DNA of 64,000 bases from Arsenophonus nilaparvatae (lineage in GTDB: Bacteria > Pseudomonadota > Gammaproteobacteria > Enterobacterales > Enterobacteriaceae), in the NCBI RefSeq assembly GCF_000757905.1, contig NZ_JRLH01000011.1. The stretch is one strand, 5' to 3'. The first letter of the stretch is position 1. Every line of letters starts with the position of its first letter. Positions 54,569-62,858 of this stretch are shown piece after piece. The position numbers were made by a program, and so were the translations under genes. The notes beneath the pieces were generated by a model that saw only the letters and a program-made list of their open reading frames with translations, ran no database searches and was not told the DNA's origin.

Positions 54569-56186
54569 ACGTCTCTATTTTATCGTTCGAGTATTTCTAA
54601 ATTATGGTTTAGATGAACTCATTCCCAAAATTAAATTTACTTTACCCTTAAGGATTGGACGCCGTTGTTTTTTTTGGTTATCAAATAAGCATAAAGACAA
54701 ACCCCTTGGTGAACGTTTACGTTTAGCTCTACAAGATTTAGGCCCGGTTTGGATTAAGTTTGGTCAGATGTTATCTACTCGTCGCGATCTTTTTCCAACG
54801 ATAATTTCTGATCAGTTAGCATTATTACAAGATAAAGTGGCTAGTTTTGATGGCCGATTGGCTCGCCAACATATAGAACAGTCATTAGGTGGTTCACTTG
54901 AAACCTGGTTTGATGATTTTGATGAGGTGCCCTTAGCCTCGGCATCGATTGCTCAAGTACATACTGCAAAATTAAAACAAAATAATAAACAAATTGTAAT
55001 TAAGGTTATTCGCCCAGATATATTGCCGGTTATTAAAGCCGATATAGGCTTGATGTATCGGCTGGCTAATTGGCTCCCTCTTTTCCCGGATGGACGACGT
55101 TTACGTCCACGAGAAGTTGTTCGAGAGTATGAAAAAACATTAATTGATGAATTAAATTTGTTGCGTGAGGCGGCGAATACTCTCCAATTAAGGCGTAATT
55201 TTGAAAATAGCTCCATGCTTTATATTCCTGAAGTCTATTCAGACTACTGTCGGGAAAATGTGATGGTTATGGAGCGTATTTATGGTATTCCAGTTTCTGA
55301 TATTAACGCGTTAAAGAAACAGGGAATTAATATGAAGTTATTAGCTGAACGCGGAGTAAAAGTCTTTTTTACCCAAGTTTTTCGCGATAGCTTTTTTCAT
55401 GCTGATATGCATCCTGGTAATATTTTTATTAGTCGAGAACATCCTGAAGATCCGCAATATATTGGTATTGATTGTGGTATCGTCGGTTCGCTGAATAAAG
55501 AAGATAAACGTTATTTGGCAGAAAATTTTATCGCCTTTTTTAATCGTGATTACCGTAAGGTAGCTGAATTACATGTTGATTCGGGATGGGTACCAGCAGA
55601 TACTAATGTAGAAGATTTTGAATTTGCCATTCGAACCGTTTGTGAGCCAATTTTTGAGAAACCGCTAGCTGAAATTTCTTTTGGTAATGTTTTATTCAAT
55701 TTATTCAATACCGCCCGTCGTTTTAATATGGAGGTTCAGCCTCAGCTAGTATTACTTCAAAAGACTTTGCTCTATATTGAAGGATTGGGAAGGCAGCTTT
55801 ATCTTCAACTAGATTTGTGGAAAACAGCTAAACCTTTTCTTGAAGATTGGCTACATCGACAAATGGGTTTAGCCGCGATTATTAGTGCGTTTAAGGAAAA
55901 AGCACCTTATTGGGCAGAAAAAATGCCAGAAATTCCCGATCTTATTTACGGAGCGCTTAAGCAGCATAAATATTTACAAGATAGTATCGATAAATTCGCA
56001 GTCCAGCTACAAGGGCGACAAGTAAAGCAAAGACAAGGCCAATATTTACTAGGAATTGGAGCAACTTGCTTGTTATGTGGTACTTTATTGCAGATTTTCG
56101 ATTCAAAAATTGCTGCTATTGGGTTTATATGTTTCGGTATAATTTCATGGGCTATAGGATGGTATCGAACAGGTAAAATTGGCTAA
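54549..56186 (+). CDS. ubiB: Ubiquinone biosynthesis regulatory protein kinase-like UbiB
   Basis: A 545-residue ADCK/UbiB atypical kinase, the same length as E. coli UbiB (546). KxGQ motif in WIKFGQMLSTRRDLFP, Ala-rich loop SASIAQVH, VIKVIRPDILP, HADMHPGNIFI and IDCGIVG. Two C-terminal membrane spans (about 500-540) anchor it. It acts as an ATPase needed for coenzyme Q synthesis. Last of the ubiE-J-B set, followed by tatA after 111 bp. Confidence 0.96.
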   Translation: MRPGEIKRLYFIVRVFLNYGLDELIPKIKFTLPLRIGRRCFFWLSNKHKDKPLGERLRLALQDLGPVWIKFGQMLSTRRDLFPTIISDQLALLQDKVASFDGRLARQHIEQSLGGSLETWFDDFDEVPLASASIAQVHTAKLKQNNKQIVIKVIRPDILPVIKADIGLMYRLANWLPLFPDGRRLRPREVVREYEKTLIDELNLLREAANTLQLRRNFENSSMLYIPEVYSDYCRENVMVMERIYGIPVSDINALKKQGINMKLLAERGVKVFFTQVFRDSFFHADMHPGNIFISREHPEDPQYIGIDCGIVGSLNKEDKRYLAENFIAFFNRDYRKVAELHVDSGWVPADTNVEDFEFAIRTVCEPIFEKPLAEISFGNVLFNLFNTARRFNMEVQPQLVLLQKTLLYIEGLGRQLYLQLDLWKTAKPFLEDWLHRQMGLAAIISAFKEKAPYWAEKMPEIPDLIYGALKQHKYLQDSIDKFAVQLQGRQVKQRQGQYLLGIGATCLLCGTLLQIFDSKIAAIGFICFGIISWAIGWYRTGKIG

Positions 56187-56297
56187 AGTTTGTCTTTAAA
56201 CACATTTATCTTAGGCTCTGCATGTTTCTTAGATAAAGTTAGTTGTATATAATATGGTTATACATAGTTGAACCTAATTTCGTAGAGGTATATATCA

Positions 56298-56591
56298 ATG
56301 GGAACAACAATTGCTATGGCTACATTTGGTAGTCCCGGTCAGCTTCTTATTATTGCTTTACTGGTTGTTTTAATTTTTGGTACTAAGAAGTTACGCTCAC
56401 TCGGCTCAGATTTGGGGGAGTCATTGAAAAACTTCAAAAAAGCGATGAGTGATGATCACAGTAAAACTGATGATAGTAACAAAGCAGAAAAACAGCATAC
56501 TGATGCTGATTTTGAACCCAAAAATATTACTGAGAAAACAACAACGAGTCAGACAAAAGAAACGGCTGAAAGCAAAAAAAATAAAGAGTAG
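56298..56591 (+). CDS. tatA: Sec-independent translocase subunit TatA
   Basis: A 97-residue protein: one membrane span (about 12-28, LLIIALLVVLIFGTKKL), the amphipathic helix LGSDLGESLKNFKKAMSDD and a long charged tail. It polymerises to form the channel for folded proteins. The N-terminus is somewhat longer than in E. coli TatA. First gene of tatABC. Confidence 0.95.
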   Translation: MGTTIAMATFGSPGQLLIIALLVVLIFGTKKLRSLGSDLGESLKNFKKAMSDDHSKTDDSNKAEKQHTDADFEPKNITEKTTTSQTKETAESKKNKE

Positions 56592-56600
56592 GTATAAACC

Positions 56601-57137
56601 GTGCTTGATATTGGTTTTAGTGAACTGTTATTGGTTATGATTATTGGCCTAGTGGTTCTTGGTCCGGAGCGTTTGCCGATAGCCGTCAAAACGGTTGCCG
56701 GTTGGATATGTGCGTTGCGTTCATTGGTTGCTAACGTTCAGCATGAACTCTCACAAGAGTTAAAATTGCAGGAATTGCAGGAAACCTTGAGGAAGGCAGA
56801 AGAAAAAGCACAATTACAGACCCTTTCACCGGAACTTAAACAATCGATGGAAGAATTGAGAGAATCTACTGAGCTATTAAAGAAAAATTATCAATCATCG
56901 AACAGTCGTATCGAAGAAGAATTGGCTAAAGTAAAAGCATTTACTAGCGATCTTGATGAAAGTAGCACAACTAAAATAGATGAAGAAATACCGATAACAA
57001 CCAATAAACAATCTCAGCCAGCACAGACTGATCAGTTGGTAACCGCGTCAGATAGTCCTACTAAAAGTAAAAATACGCTCAAATCTCCACCAGAGAAAGT
57101 AAAAAAGCGCTCTGATCAAACTAACGGTGAAAATTAG
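56601..57137 (+). CDS. tatB: Sec-independent translocase subunit TatB
   Basis: A 178-residue protein: single span and short hinge MLDIGFSELLLVMIIGLVVLGPERLP, amphipathic helix, then a long coiled coil and a disordered Thr/Ser/Lys-rich tail. TatB with TatC binds twin-arginine signal peptides. GTG start, 9 bp after tatA. Confidence 0.95.
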   Translation: MLDIGFSELLLVMIIGLVVLGPERLPIAVKTVAGWICALRSLVANVQHELSQELKLQELQETLRKAEEKAQLQTLSPELKQSMEELRESTELLKKNYQSSNSRIEEELAKVKAFTSDLDESSTTKIDEEIPITTNKQSQPAQTDQLVTASDSPTKSKNTLKSPPEKVKKRSDQTNGEN

Positions 57138-57140
57138 TCT

Positions 57141-57905
57141 ATGTCTATCGATGATCCTCAACCACTTATTAGCCATTTAATTGAATTACGTAGACGCATT
57201 CTTTATAGCTTATTTACAGTTGCAGTGGTTTTTCTAGCTCTGGTCTATTTTTCCAATGATATCTATCATTTGGTTGCTGCACCCTTGATTGAACAGCTCC
57301 CCGTCGGTTCTCGCATGAGTGCGACTGATGTGGCATCAACTTTTTTTACCCCGATTAAACTGACGTTTATGGTGGCGGTATTTATTTCTATTCCAGTGAT
57401 CTTATATCAGTTATGGGCTTTTATCGCTCCTGCCCTTTATAAGCATGAGCGGCGCTTGATGTTTCCTTTACTGGTCTCCAGTAGTGTACTTTTTTACCTG
57501 GGGATGCTTTTTGCCTATTTTGTTGTTTTTCCTTTAGCATTTGGTTTTTTTGTAAAAACCACACCAGAAAGTGTGAATTTCATTCCTGACATTAGTAAAT
57601 ATCTCAGCTTTGTTATGACACTTTTTATGGCTTTTGGTGCGGCGTTTGAAGTTCCAGTTGCTATTATTCTACTTTGCTGGACAGGCGTTACGACGCCCGA
57701 TTCTTTAAAACGTAAGCGTCCTTATATTATTGTGGGTGCTTTTATTGTAGGTATGTTTTTGACACCACCAGATGTGTTTTCTCAGACCCTATTGGCGGTA
57801 CCAATGTATTTATTATTTGAATTGGGCTTGTTGTTGTCACGATTTTATGTTGGTAAAAGCCGAAAAGCAGCAGATGATAAAAATTCGAATGAAATAATAG
57901 AATAA
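57141..57905 (+). CDS. tatC: Sec-independent translocase subunit TatC
   Basis: A 254-residue, six-span membrane protein: PLISHLIELRRRILYSLF, the conserved VASTFFTPIKLTFMVAVFISIPVILYQLWAFIAPALYKHERR in outline, and YIIVGAFIVGMFLTPPDVFSQT. It recognises the twin-arginine motif. It starts 3 bp after tatB. Unlike E. coli, no tatD follows; rfaH comes next on the opposite strand. Confidence 0.96.
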   Translation: MSIDDPQPLISHLIELRRRILYSLFTVAVVFLALVYFSNDIYHLVAAPLIEQLPVGSRMSATDVASTFFTPIKLTFMVAVFISIPVILYQLWAFIAPALYKHERRLMFPLLVSSSVLFYLGMLFAYFVVFPLAFGFFVKTTPESVNFIPDISKYLSFVMTLFMAFGAAFEVPVAIILLCWTGVTTPDSLKRKRPYIIVGAFIVGMFLTPPDVFSQTLLAVPMYLLFELGLLLSRFYVGKSRKAADDKNSNEIIE

Positions 57906-57928
57906 AACGCTATTTTTTTTAATTACAA

Positions 57929-58420
57929 TCAATCACTTTTCTTAAATTGTTTATTATCTATTAGCTTAGCTACATTTTGATTAAGGATATTAAGAAGAAT
58001 AACTGAACGATTTTCACCATCAGGTTCTGAATAAATTGCTTTTAGGCCTTCAAAAATACCTTCAGTAATGATGATAGTATCACCTGATACTGGCGTCTTT
58101 GGTGCCACGATTTCTTGTTTAGATGCGGATTTTAGTTCATTAATAATATTATCTGGTACGATCACAGGATAGAGGCCAAATCGAATAAAATAGCTAACCC
58201 CTCTAGTTGAACGTATCGTTGTGGTATGGATTTCTTCAGGATTAAATTTAACGAAAAGGTAGTTTGGAAATAATGCTTCAGTAATTGTGATGCGTTTGCC
58301 TCGCACCATTTTTTGTATTTGAGCTTCTGGCGTTAAGCAGATAACATGCTGTCTTTTTAGATTTTCTATTGCTCGCTCTATTTGCCCACGTTTACAGTAA
58401 AGAAGATACCAATTTTCCAT
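57929..58420 (-). CDS. rfaH: Transcription antitermination protein RfaH
   Basis: A 163-residue NusG paralogue that binds RNA polymerase at ops sites and helps read long virulence and envelope operons. Matches E. coli RfaH (162): NWYLLYCKRGQIERA, RGKRITITEALFPNYLFV, IHTTTIRSTRGVSYFIRFG, DTIIITEGIFEGLKAIYSEPDGENRSVILLNIL. I start at ATG 58420 (MENWYLLY); four more residues upstream are not conserved. Convergent with tatC. No ops element (GGCGGTAGCNTG type) was found in the window. Confidence 0.95.
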   Translation of the reverse strand: MENWYLLYCKRGQIERAIENLKRQHVICLTPEAQIQKMVRGKRITITEALFPNYLFVKFNPEEIHTTTIRSTRGVSYFIRFGLYPVIVPDNIINELKSASKQEIVAPKTPVSGDTIIITEGIFEGLKAIYSEPDGENRSVILLNILNQNVAKLIDNKQFKKSD

Positions 58421-58563
58421 GTTATGGCTCAAAAATAAAATTACACTTTATCATTATATCAAATTATAAATTATTAAGATATGTCGCCAGAACCAGCATG
58501 ATTAATTCTTTATGATTCAATTAATATAGTTTTATATGATGATCTAATAAAAGGTAGGGATAG

Positions 58564-59289
58564 ATGGATATTTTTCTTCTTAGCAATGGTCGATTAACTA
58601 CGAATTCTCAATGGCTAAATTATGCAACATCACGTTTAAAAGAGATGTTTCAACGTCGTCAGATCCGCAAAGCAGTATTAGTTCCTTATGCTGTCTTACG
58701 CGGTGATCATAATCAACGTGCGGCTGAGCTTAGTCAATCATTAGGTATTGAAGTGGTTTCGATTGAACACTTTGAGTCGCCTGTAGAGGCGATTGAGTCA
58801 GCGGAGTGTATTTTAGTTAGTGGAGGAAATACTTGGTGGCTAAATAAATGCCTGCATGAAAATGGATTGATCGTAGCTATTCAACGTGCTGTTTTTGAAC
58901 GTAATATTCCCTATATTGGCTGGAGTGCAGGATGTAATGTCGCCACTCCTAGTATAAGAACCACCAATGATATGCCTGTAACTAATGTAGTTGTAATGCC
59001 TTCCTTGGGGCTATTTCCAATACAAATTAATCCGCACTATATTGATAGTGATATTAGTGGGCATATGGGAGAAACTCGAGATGATCGTATTGCTGAGTTT
59101 TGTGTGATCAATCCCCATGAAATTGTTATTGCCTTACGTGAAGGTAGTGGCTTACAGATTAAAGATAATGAACTACATTATTTTAGTGGCAAAAATGAAG
59201 GATTTAAGATTTTTCAGTATAACCAACATTTTCCAGAGCAATTTGATACAAAAATATTAAAAAAATGGGTTCCTTATCAATGTATTTAA
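58564..59289 (+). CDS. pepE: Alpha-aspartyl dipeptidase, peptidase E
   Basis: A 241-residue serine peptidase of family S51 that cuts Asp-X dipeptides. Catalytic Ser121 in YIGWSAGCN, His158 in LFPIQINPHY, and the SGGNTWWLN loop are present. E. coli PepE has 229 residues. It is inserted between rfaH and ubiD, where E. coli has none. AAAGGTAGGGAT provides the ribosome-binding site. Confidence 0.92.
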   Translation: MDIFLLSNGRLTTNSQWLNYATSRLKEMFQRRQIRKAVLVPYAVLRGDHNQRAAELSQSLGIEVVSIEHFESPVEAIESAECILVSGGNTWWLNKCLHENGLIVAIQRAVFERNIPYIGWSAGCNVATPSIRTTNDMPVTNVVVMPSLGLFPIQINPHYIDSDISGHMGETRDDRIAEFCVINPHEIVIALREGSGLQIKDNELHYFSGKNEGFKIFQYNQHFPEQFDTKILKKWVPYQCI

Positions 59290-59406
59290 TTGCATTGTAA
59301 TTAATTCAAAATATTCACTAATCTGAACAGACTGAACCTTTATTGGTAACCTGCATGGAACAATTTATAATGAAGCTCCAGCAAATTAAAAAGTAGAAAA
59401 TATATA

Positions 59407-60879
59407 ATGAAATACCGTGATCTGAGAGATTTCATATCATTATTAGAACAAAAAAAAGAACTGAAGCGTATCAGCTATGAAGTCGATCCTTATTTAGAAA
59501 TGACAGAAATAGCAGATAGAACTCTGCGGGCCGGTGGGCCTGCACTGTTATTTGAAAACCCTAAAGGTTTTTCCATGCCAGTTCTGTGTAATTTGTTTGG
59601 GACCGTTGAACGCGTTGCGATGGGGATGGGGCAAGAAAATATCCAAGCATTGCATGAAGTTGGCAAATTATTGGCGTTTCTTAAAGAACCGGATCCACCT
59701 AAGGGATTCGCTGATTTAATCGACAAGTTACCAAAATTTAAGCAAGTTCTTAATATGCCAACCAAAAGGTTAAAGTCGGCAGCCTGTCAAGAACATATTT
59801 GGCAAGGTGACGATGTTGATCTATTTCGTATTCCCATAATGCATTGTTGGCCAGAAGATGTCGCACCACTTATAACATGGGGATTGACGGTTACTCGAGG
59901 GCCTCATAAGACACGGCAAAATCTAGGTATCTATCGGCAACAACTATTAACTAAAAATAAGTTGATTATGCGTTGGTTATCTCACCGGGGTGGGGCATTG
60001 GATTTTCAAGAATGGTGTAATAAATATCCCGCTAAACCTTTTCCTGTCGCAGTAGCTTTAGGGGCTGATCCTGCTACTATTCTAGCCGCGGTGACACCTA
60101 TTCCGGATACGCTTTCCGAATATGCATTTGCGGGATTATTACGCGGACACCGTTCAACGGTTGTAAAATGTATATCTAATGAGCTTGAGGTACCGGCGGG
60201 TGCAGAAATTATTCTGGAAGGCTATATTGATCCTGAAGAATTTGCACCGGAAGGCCCTTATGGTGATCACACTGGTTATTATAATGAAGTTGATAAATTT
60301 CCGGTATTTACCGTTACGCATATTACTCAACGTAGTGATGCTATTTATCATTCGACTTACACCGGCCGGCCCCCTGATGAGCCCGCGGTTTTGGGTGCTG
60401 CACTAAATGAGGTTTTAGTCCCTATATTACAAAAACAGTTTCCAGAAATTGTTGATTTTTATTTACCTCCTGAGGGCTGTTCTTATCGGCTTGCCGTGGT
60501 AACAATAAAGAAACAATATGCTGGGCATGCTAAGCGCGTTATGATGGGGGTTTGGTTTTATTTACGGCAATTTATGTATACAAAATTTGTCATTGTCTGT
60601 GATGAAGATATTAATGCACGTGACTGGAATGATGTTATCTGGGCAATAACAACCAGAATGGATCCAGCACGAGATACCGTTATGATGGAAAATACCCCGA
60701 TCGATTATCTTGATTTTGCGTCACCTATCTCAGGTTTAGGTTCAAAAATGGGACTTGATGCAACCAATAAATGGCCGGGTGAAACACAACGAGAGTGGGG
60801 TCGTCCAATTGTTATGACAGAAAAAATAAAAAAACGGATAGATGACATTTGGCATGAATTGGATATTTTTAAATTATGA
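59407..60879 (+). CDS. ubiD: 3-octaprenyl-4-hydroxybenzoate decarboxylase UbiD
   Basis: A 490-residue prenylated-FMN decarboxylase of ubiquinone synthesis (E. coli 497). Signatures: YRDLRDFISLLEQKKELKRI, GPALLFENPKG, the prFMN/metal region TRGPHKTRQNLGIYRQQ, EFAPEGPYGDHTGYYNEVD with the catalytic Glu region, and STYTGRPPDEPAVLG. It needs prFMN from UbiX, which is not in the window. The start of fre follows 11 bp later. Confidence 0.96.
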   Translation: MKYRDLRDFISLLEQKKELKRISYEVDPYLEMTEIADRTLRAGGPALLFENPKGFSMPVLCNLFGTVERVAMGMGQENIQALHEVGKLLAFLKEPDPPKGFADLIDKLPKFKQVLNMPTKRLKSAACQEHIWQGDDVDLFRIPIMHCWPEDVAPLITWGLTVTRGPHKTRQNLGIYRQQLLTKNKLIMRWLSHRGGALDFQEWCNKYPAKPFPVAVALGADPATILAAVTPIPDTLSEYAFAGLLRGHRSTVVKCISNELEVPAGAEIILEGYIDPEEFAPEGPYGDHTGYYNEVDKFPVFTVTHITQRSDAIYHSTYTGRPPDEPAVLGAALNEVLVPILQKQFPEIVDFYLPPEGCSYRLAVVTIKKQYAGHAKRVMMGVWFYLRQFMYTKFVIVCDEDINARDWNDVIWAITTRMDPARDTVMMENTPIDYLDFASPISGLGSKMGLDATNKWPGETQREWGRPIVMTEKIKKRIDDIWHELDIFKL

Positions 60880-60889
60880 GAGGATGTGA

Positions 60890-61591
60890 ATGTCGACATT
60901 AAGTTGTAAGGTAGTTTCTATAGAATCTATCACTGATACGGTCTATCGCGTTCGCTTATTACCTGATGGTCAATTTTCCTTTCGTGCCGGTCAATATTTA
61001 ATGGTCATTATGGATGAGCGTGATAAGCGTCCATTTTCCTTGGCTTCAATTCCTTCAGAAAAAAAACTAATTGAGCTTCATATCGGTGCGTCAGAGTTTA
61101 ATCTTTATGCCATGGCGGTGATGGAGCGTATTTTTGCGCAAAATAGTATCAATATTGATATTCCTCATGGTAAAGCTTGGTTTCGCCAGGGAAGTAAAAA
61201 ACCAATAATTCTTATTGCCGGGGGAACAGGATTTTCTTATACCCGCTCTATTTTATATGCTGCATTAGAAGAAAACCCTGATAGAGATATTACCTTCTAT
61301 TGGGGAGGACGAAGATTAGAGCACCTTTATGATTTGGGTGAATTGCAGTCTCTTTCAGAGCAATATCGCAACATAAAAATTATTCCTGTTGTTGAACAAC
61401 CTGAATCAGATTGGCGAGGACGGACAGGTACGGTTTTGAGTGCTGTACTGGATGACTTTGGTTCTCTTACAAAATATGAAATTTACATTGCCGGGCGTTT
61501 TGAAATGGCAAAAATCGCGAGGGAACGTTTTTGTAGTGAAAGAGGGATCAGCCCTGAATATCTTTATGGTGATGCATTCGAATTTATCTAA
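60890..61591 (+). CDS. fre: NAD(P)H-flavin reductase Fre
   Basis: A 233-residue ferredoxin-reductase-fold enzyme, exactly the E. coli length. It has the flavin-binding RPFSLASIPS, GGTGFSYTRSILYAAL for NAD(P)H and YIAGRFEMAKIARE. It makes free reduced flavins, which could serve flavin monooxygenases such as the one at 17471 and help prFMN enzymes. It is cotranscribed with ubiD. GAGG lies about 6 bases before the ATG. Confidence 0.95.
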   Translation: MSTLSCKVVSIESITDTVYRVRLLPDGQFSFRAGQYLMVIMDERDKRPFSLASIPSEKKLIELHIGASEFNLYAMAVMERIFAQNSINIDIPHGKAWFRQGSKKPIILIAGGTGFSYTRSILYAALEENPDRDITFYWGGRRLEHLYDLGELQSLSEQYRNIKIIPVVEQPESDWRGRTGTVLSAVLDDFGSLTKYEIYIAGRFEMAKIARERFCSERGISPEYLYGDAFEFI

Positions 61592-61606
61592 ATATAATAA
61601 CAAAAC

Positions 61607-61630
61607 AAAAAAAACCGCCCTTCTGGGCGG
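61607..61630 (-). terminator. Terminator of fadBA
   Basis: On the minus strand CCGCCC-AGAA-GGGCGG (61615-61630) is followed by eight T (61607-61614). It lies 37 bp past the fadA stop. It may also slow transcription coming from fre. Confidence 0.9.
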
Positions 61631-61666
61631 GAAAATAGCAACAACATACCATAAAGCGTAGACTAG

Positions 61667-62839
61667 TTATTTAATCCGCTCAACAAGTGTAGCGATGCCT
61701 TGTCCAAAACCAATACACATAGTAGCTAAACCAAACTGAGCATCTTTCCGTTCCATAATATTTAGTAAAGAAGTGATGATCCGTGCACCAGAGCACCCTA
61801 AAGGGTGACCTAAGGCAATCGCGCCACCATGCAGGTTAACTTTTTCTTCCATTTTATTGATAAGCTGTAAATCTTTTAAACAAGCCAGAGCTTGTGCAGC
61901 AAAAGCTTCGTTAATTTCAAAAACATCTATATCTTGGAGAGTTAAATTAGCCCGTTGTAATGCAATTTTAGTTGCAGGAACAGGTCCATATCCCATAATG
62001 GCGGGATCGCAACCAATAACGGACATAGATCGAATTTTAGCTCTTGCTCTTAATTCATGTGTTTTAGCATATTTTTCACTGGTAACAAGTATGGCGGCTG
62101 CACCATCTGATAGCGCCGATGAATTTCCGGCGGTAACTGAGCCAGAAATAGGATCAAAGACCGGAGGTAAAGCCGTCAGACTGGCTAAATTTGCATCAAA
62201 TCGAATCACCTCATCTTGCTTGATGGCAACCAGATTGCCGTCAATATCATGGCCGGCAGTTGCTACGATTTCATTATTAAACCATCCATGATGAGTTGCC
62301 TCAGCTGCCTTTTGATGAGAACGTAAAGCAAATTCATCTTGTTCAGTGCGACTGATTTGATTTTGTCTGGCGAGCATCTCGGCAGTTAATCCCATTGCAG
62401 CTGAAGCGGTAGAAATATGAATAGCAAGTTTACGATTGATATCGATGCCGTGGGTCATAGGAACATGTCCCATATGTTCGACACCACCGACCAACACAAC
62501 ATTGGCATCACCTGACATAATAAATCGGGCGGCATCATGTAATGCTTGCATAGAAGAACCGCACAGCCGATTAACCGTTACGGCGGGTACAGTATGGGGA
62601 ATATCTGTTAATAGCGCAGCATTACGAGCAATATTAAATCCTTGCTCTAAGGTTTGTTGTACACACCCCCAGATAATATCGTCAATATCATTTTTATTGT
62701 TATTGAGGGCAGGATTACGGCTTAGTAATTGCGTCATTAAATGGGCGGATAGCTCTTCTGCTCTGACCTGACGAAAAGCCCCACCTTTCGAGCGCCCCAT
62801 TGGGGTGCGTATGCTATCAATAATTACAACATTTTCCAT
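61667..62839 (-). CDS. fadA: 3-ketoacyl-CoA thiolase FadA
   Basis: A 390-residue thiolase, last step of fatty acid beta-oxidation, beta subunit of the FadBA complex. The nucleophile Cys is in VNRLCGSSMQALHDAAR; the other active-site parts are NEAFAAQ, GGAIALGHPLGCSGAR and CIGFGQG. I take ATG 62839 (MENVVIIDSIRTPMGR) with AAGG about 8 bases upstream; a GTG two codons earlier is less likely. It starts 19 bp after the fadB stop. Confidence 0.96.
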   Translation of the reverse strand: MENVVIIDSIRTPMGRSKGGAFRQVRAEELSAHLMTQLLSRNPALNNNKNDIDDIIWGCVQQTLEQGFNIARNAALLTDIPHTVPAVTVNRLCGSSMQALHDAARFIMSGDANVVLVGGVEHMGHVPMTHGIDINRKLAIHISTASAAMGLTAEMLARQNQISRTEQDEFALRSHQKAAEATHHGWFNNEIVATAGHDIDGNLVAIKQDEVIRFDANLASLTALPPVFDPISGSVTAGNSSALSDGAAAILVTSEKYAKTHELRARAKIRSMSVIGCDPAIMGYGPVPATKIALQRANLTLQDIDVFEINEAFAAQALACLKDLQLINKMEEKVNLHGGAIALGHPLGCSGARIITSLLNIMERKDAQFGLATMCIGFGQGIATLVERIK

Positions 62840-62858
62840 GATCACGACCTTAAGCCTA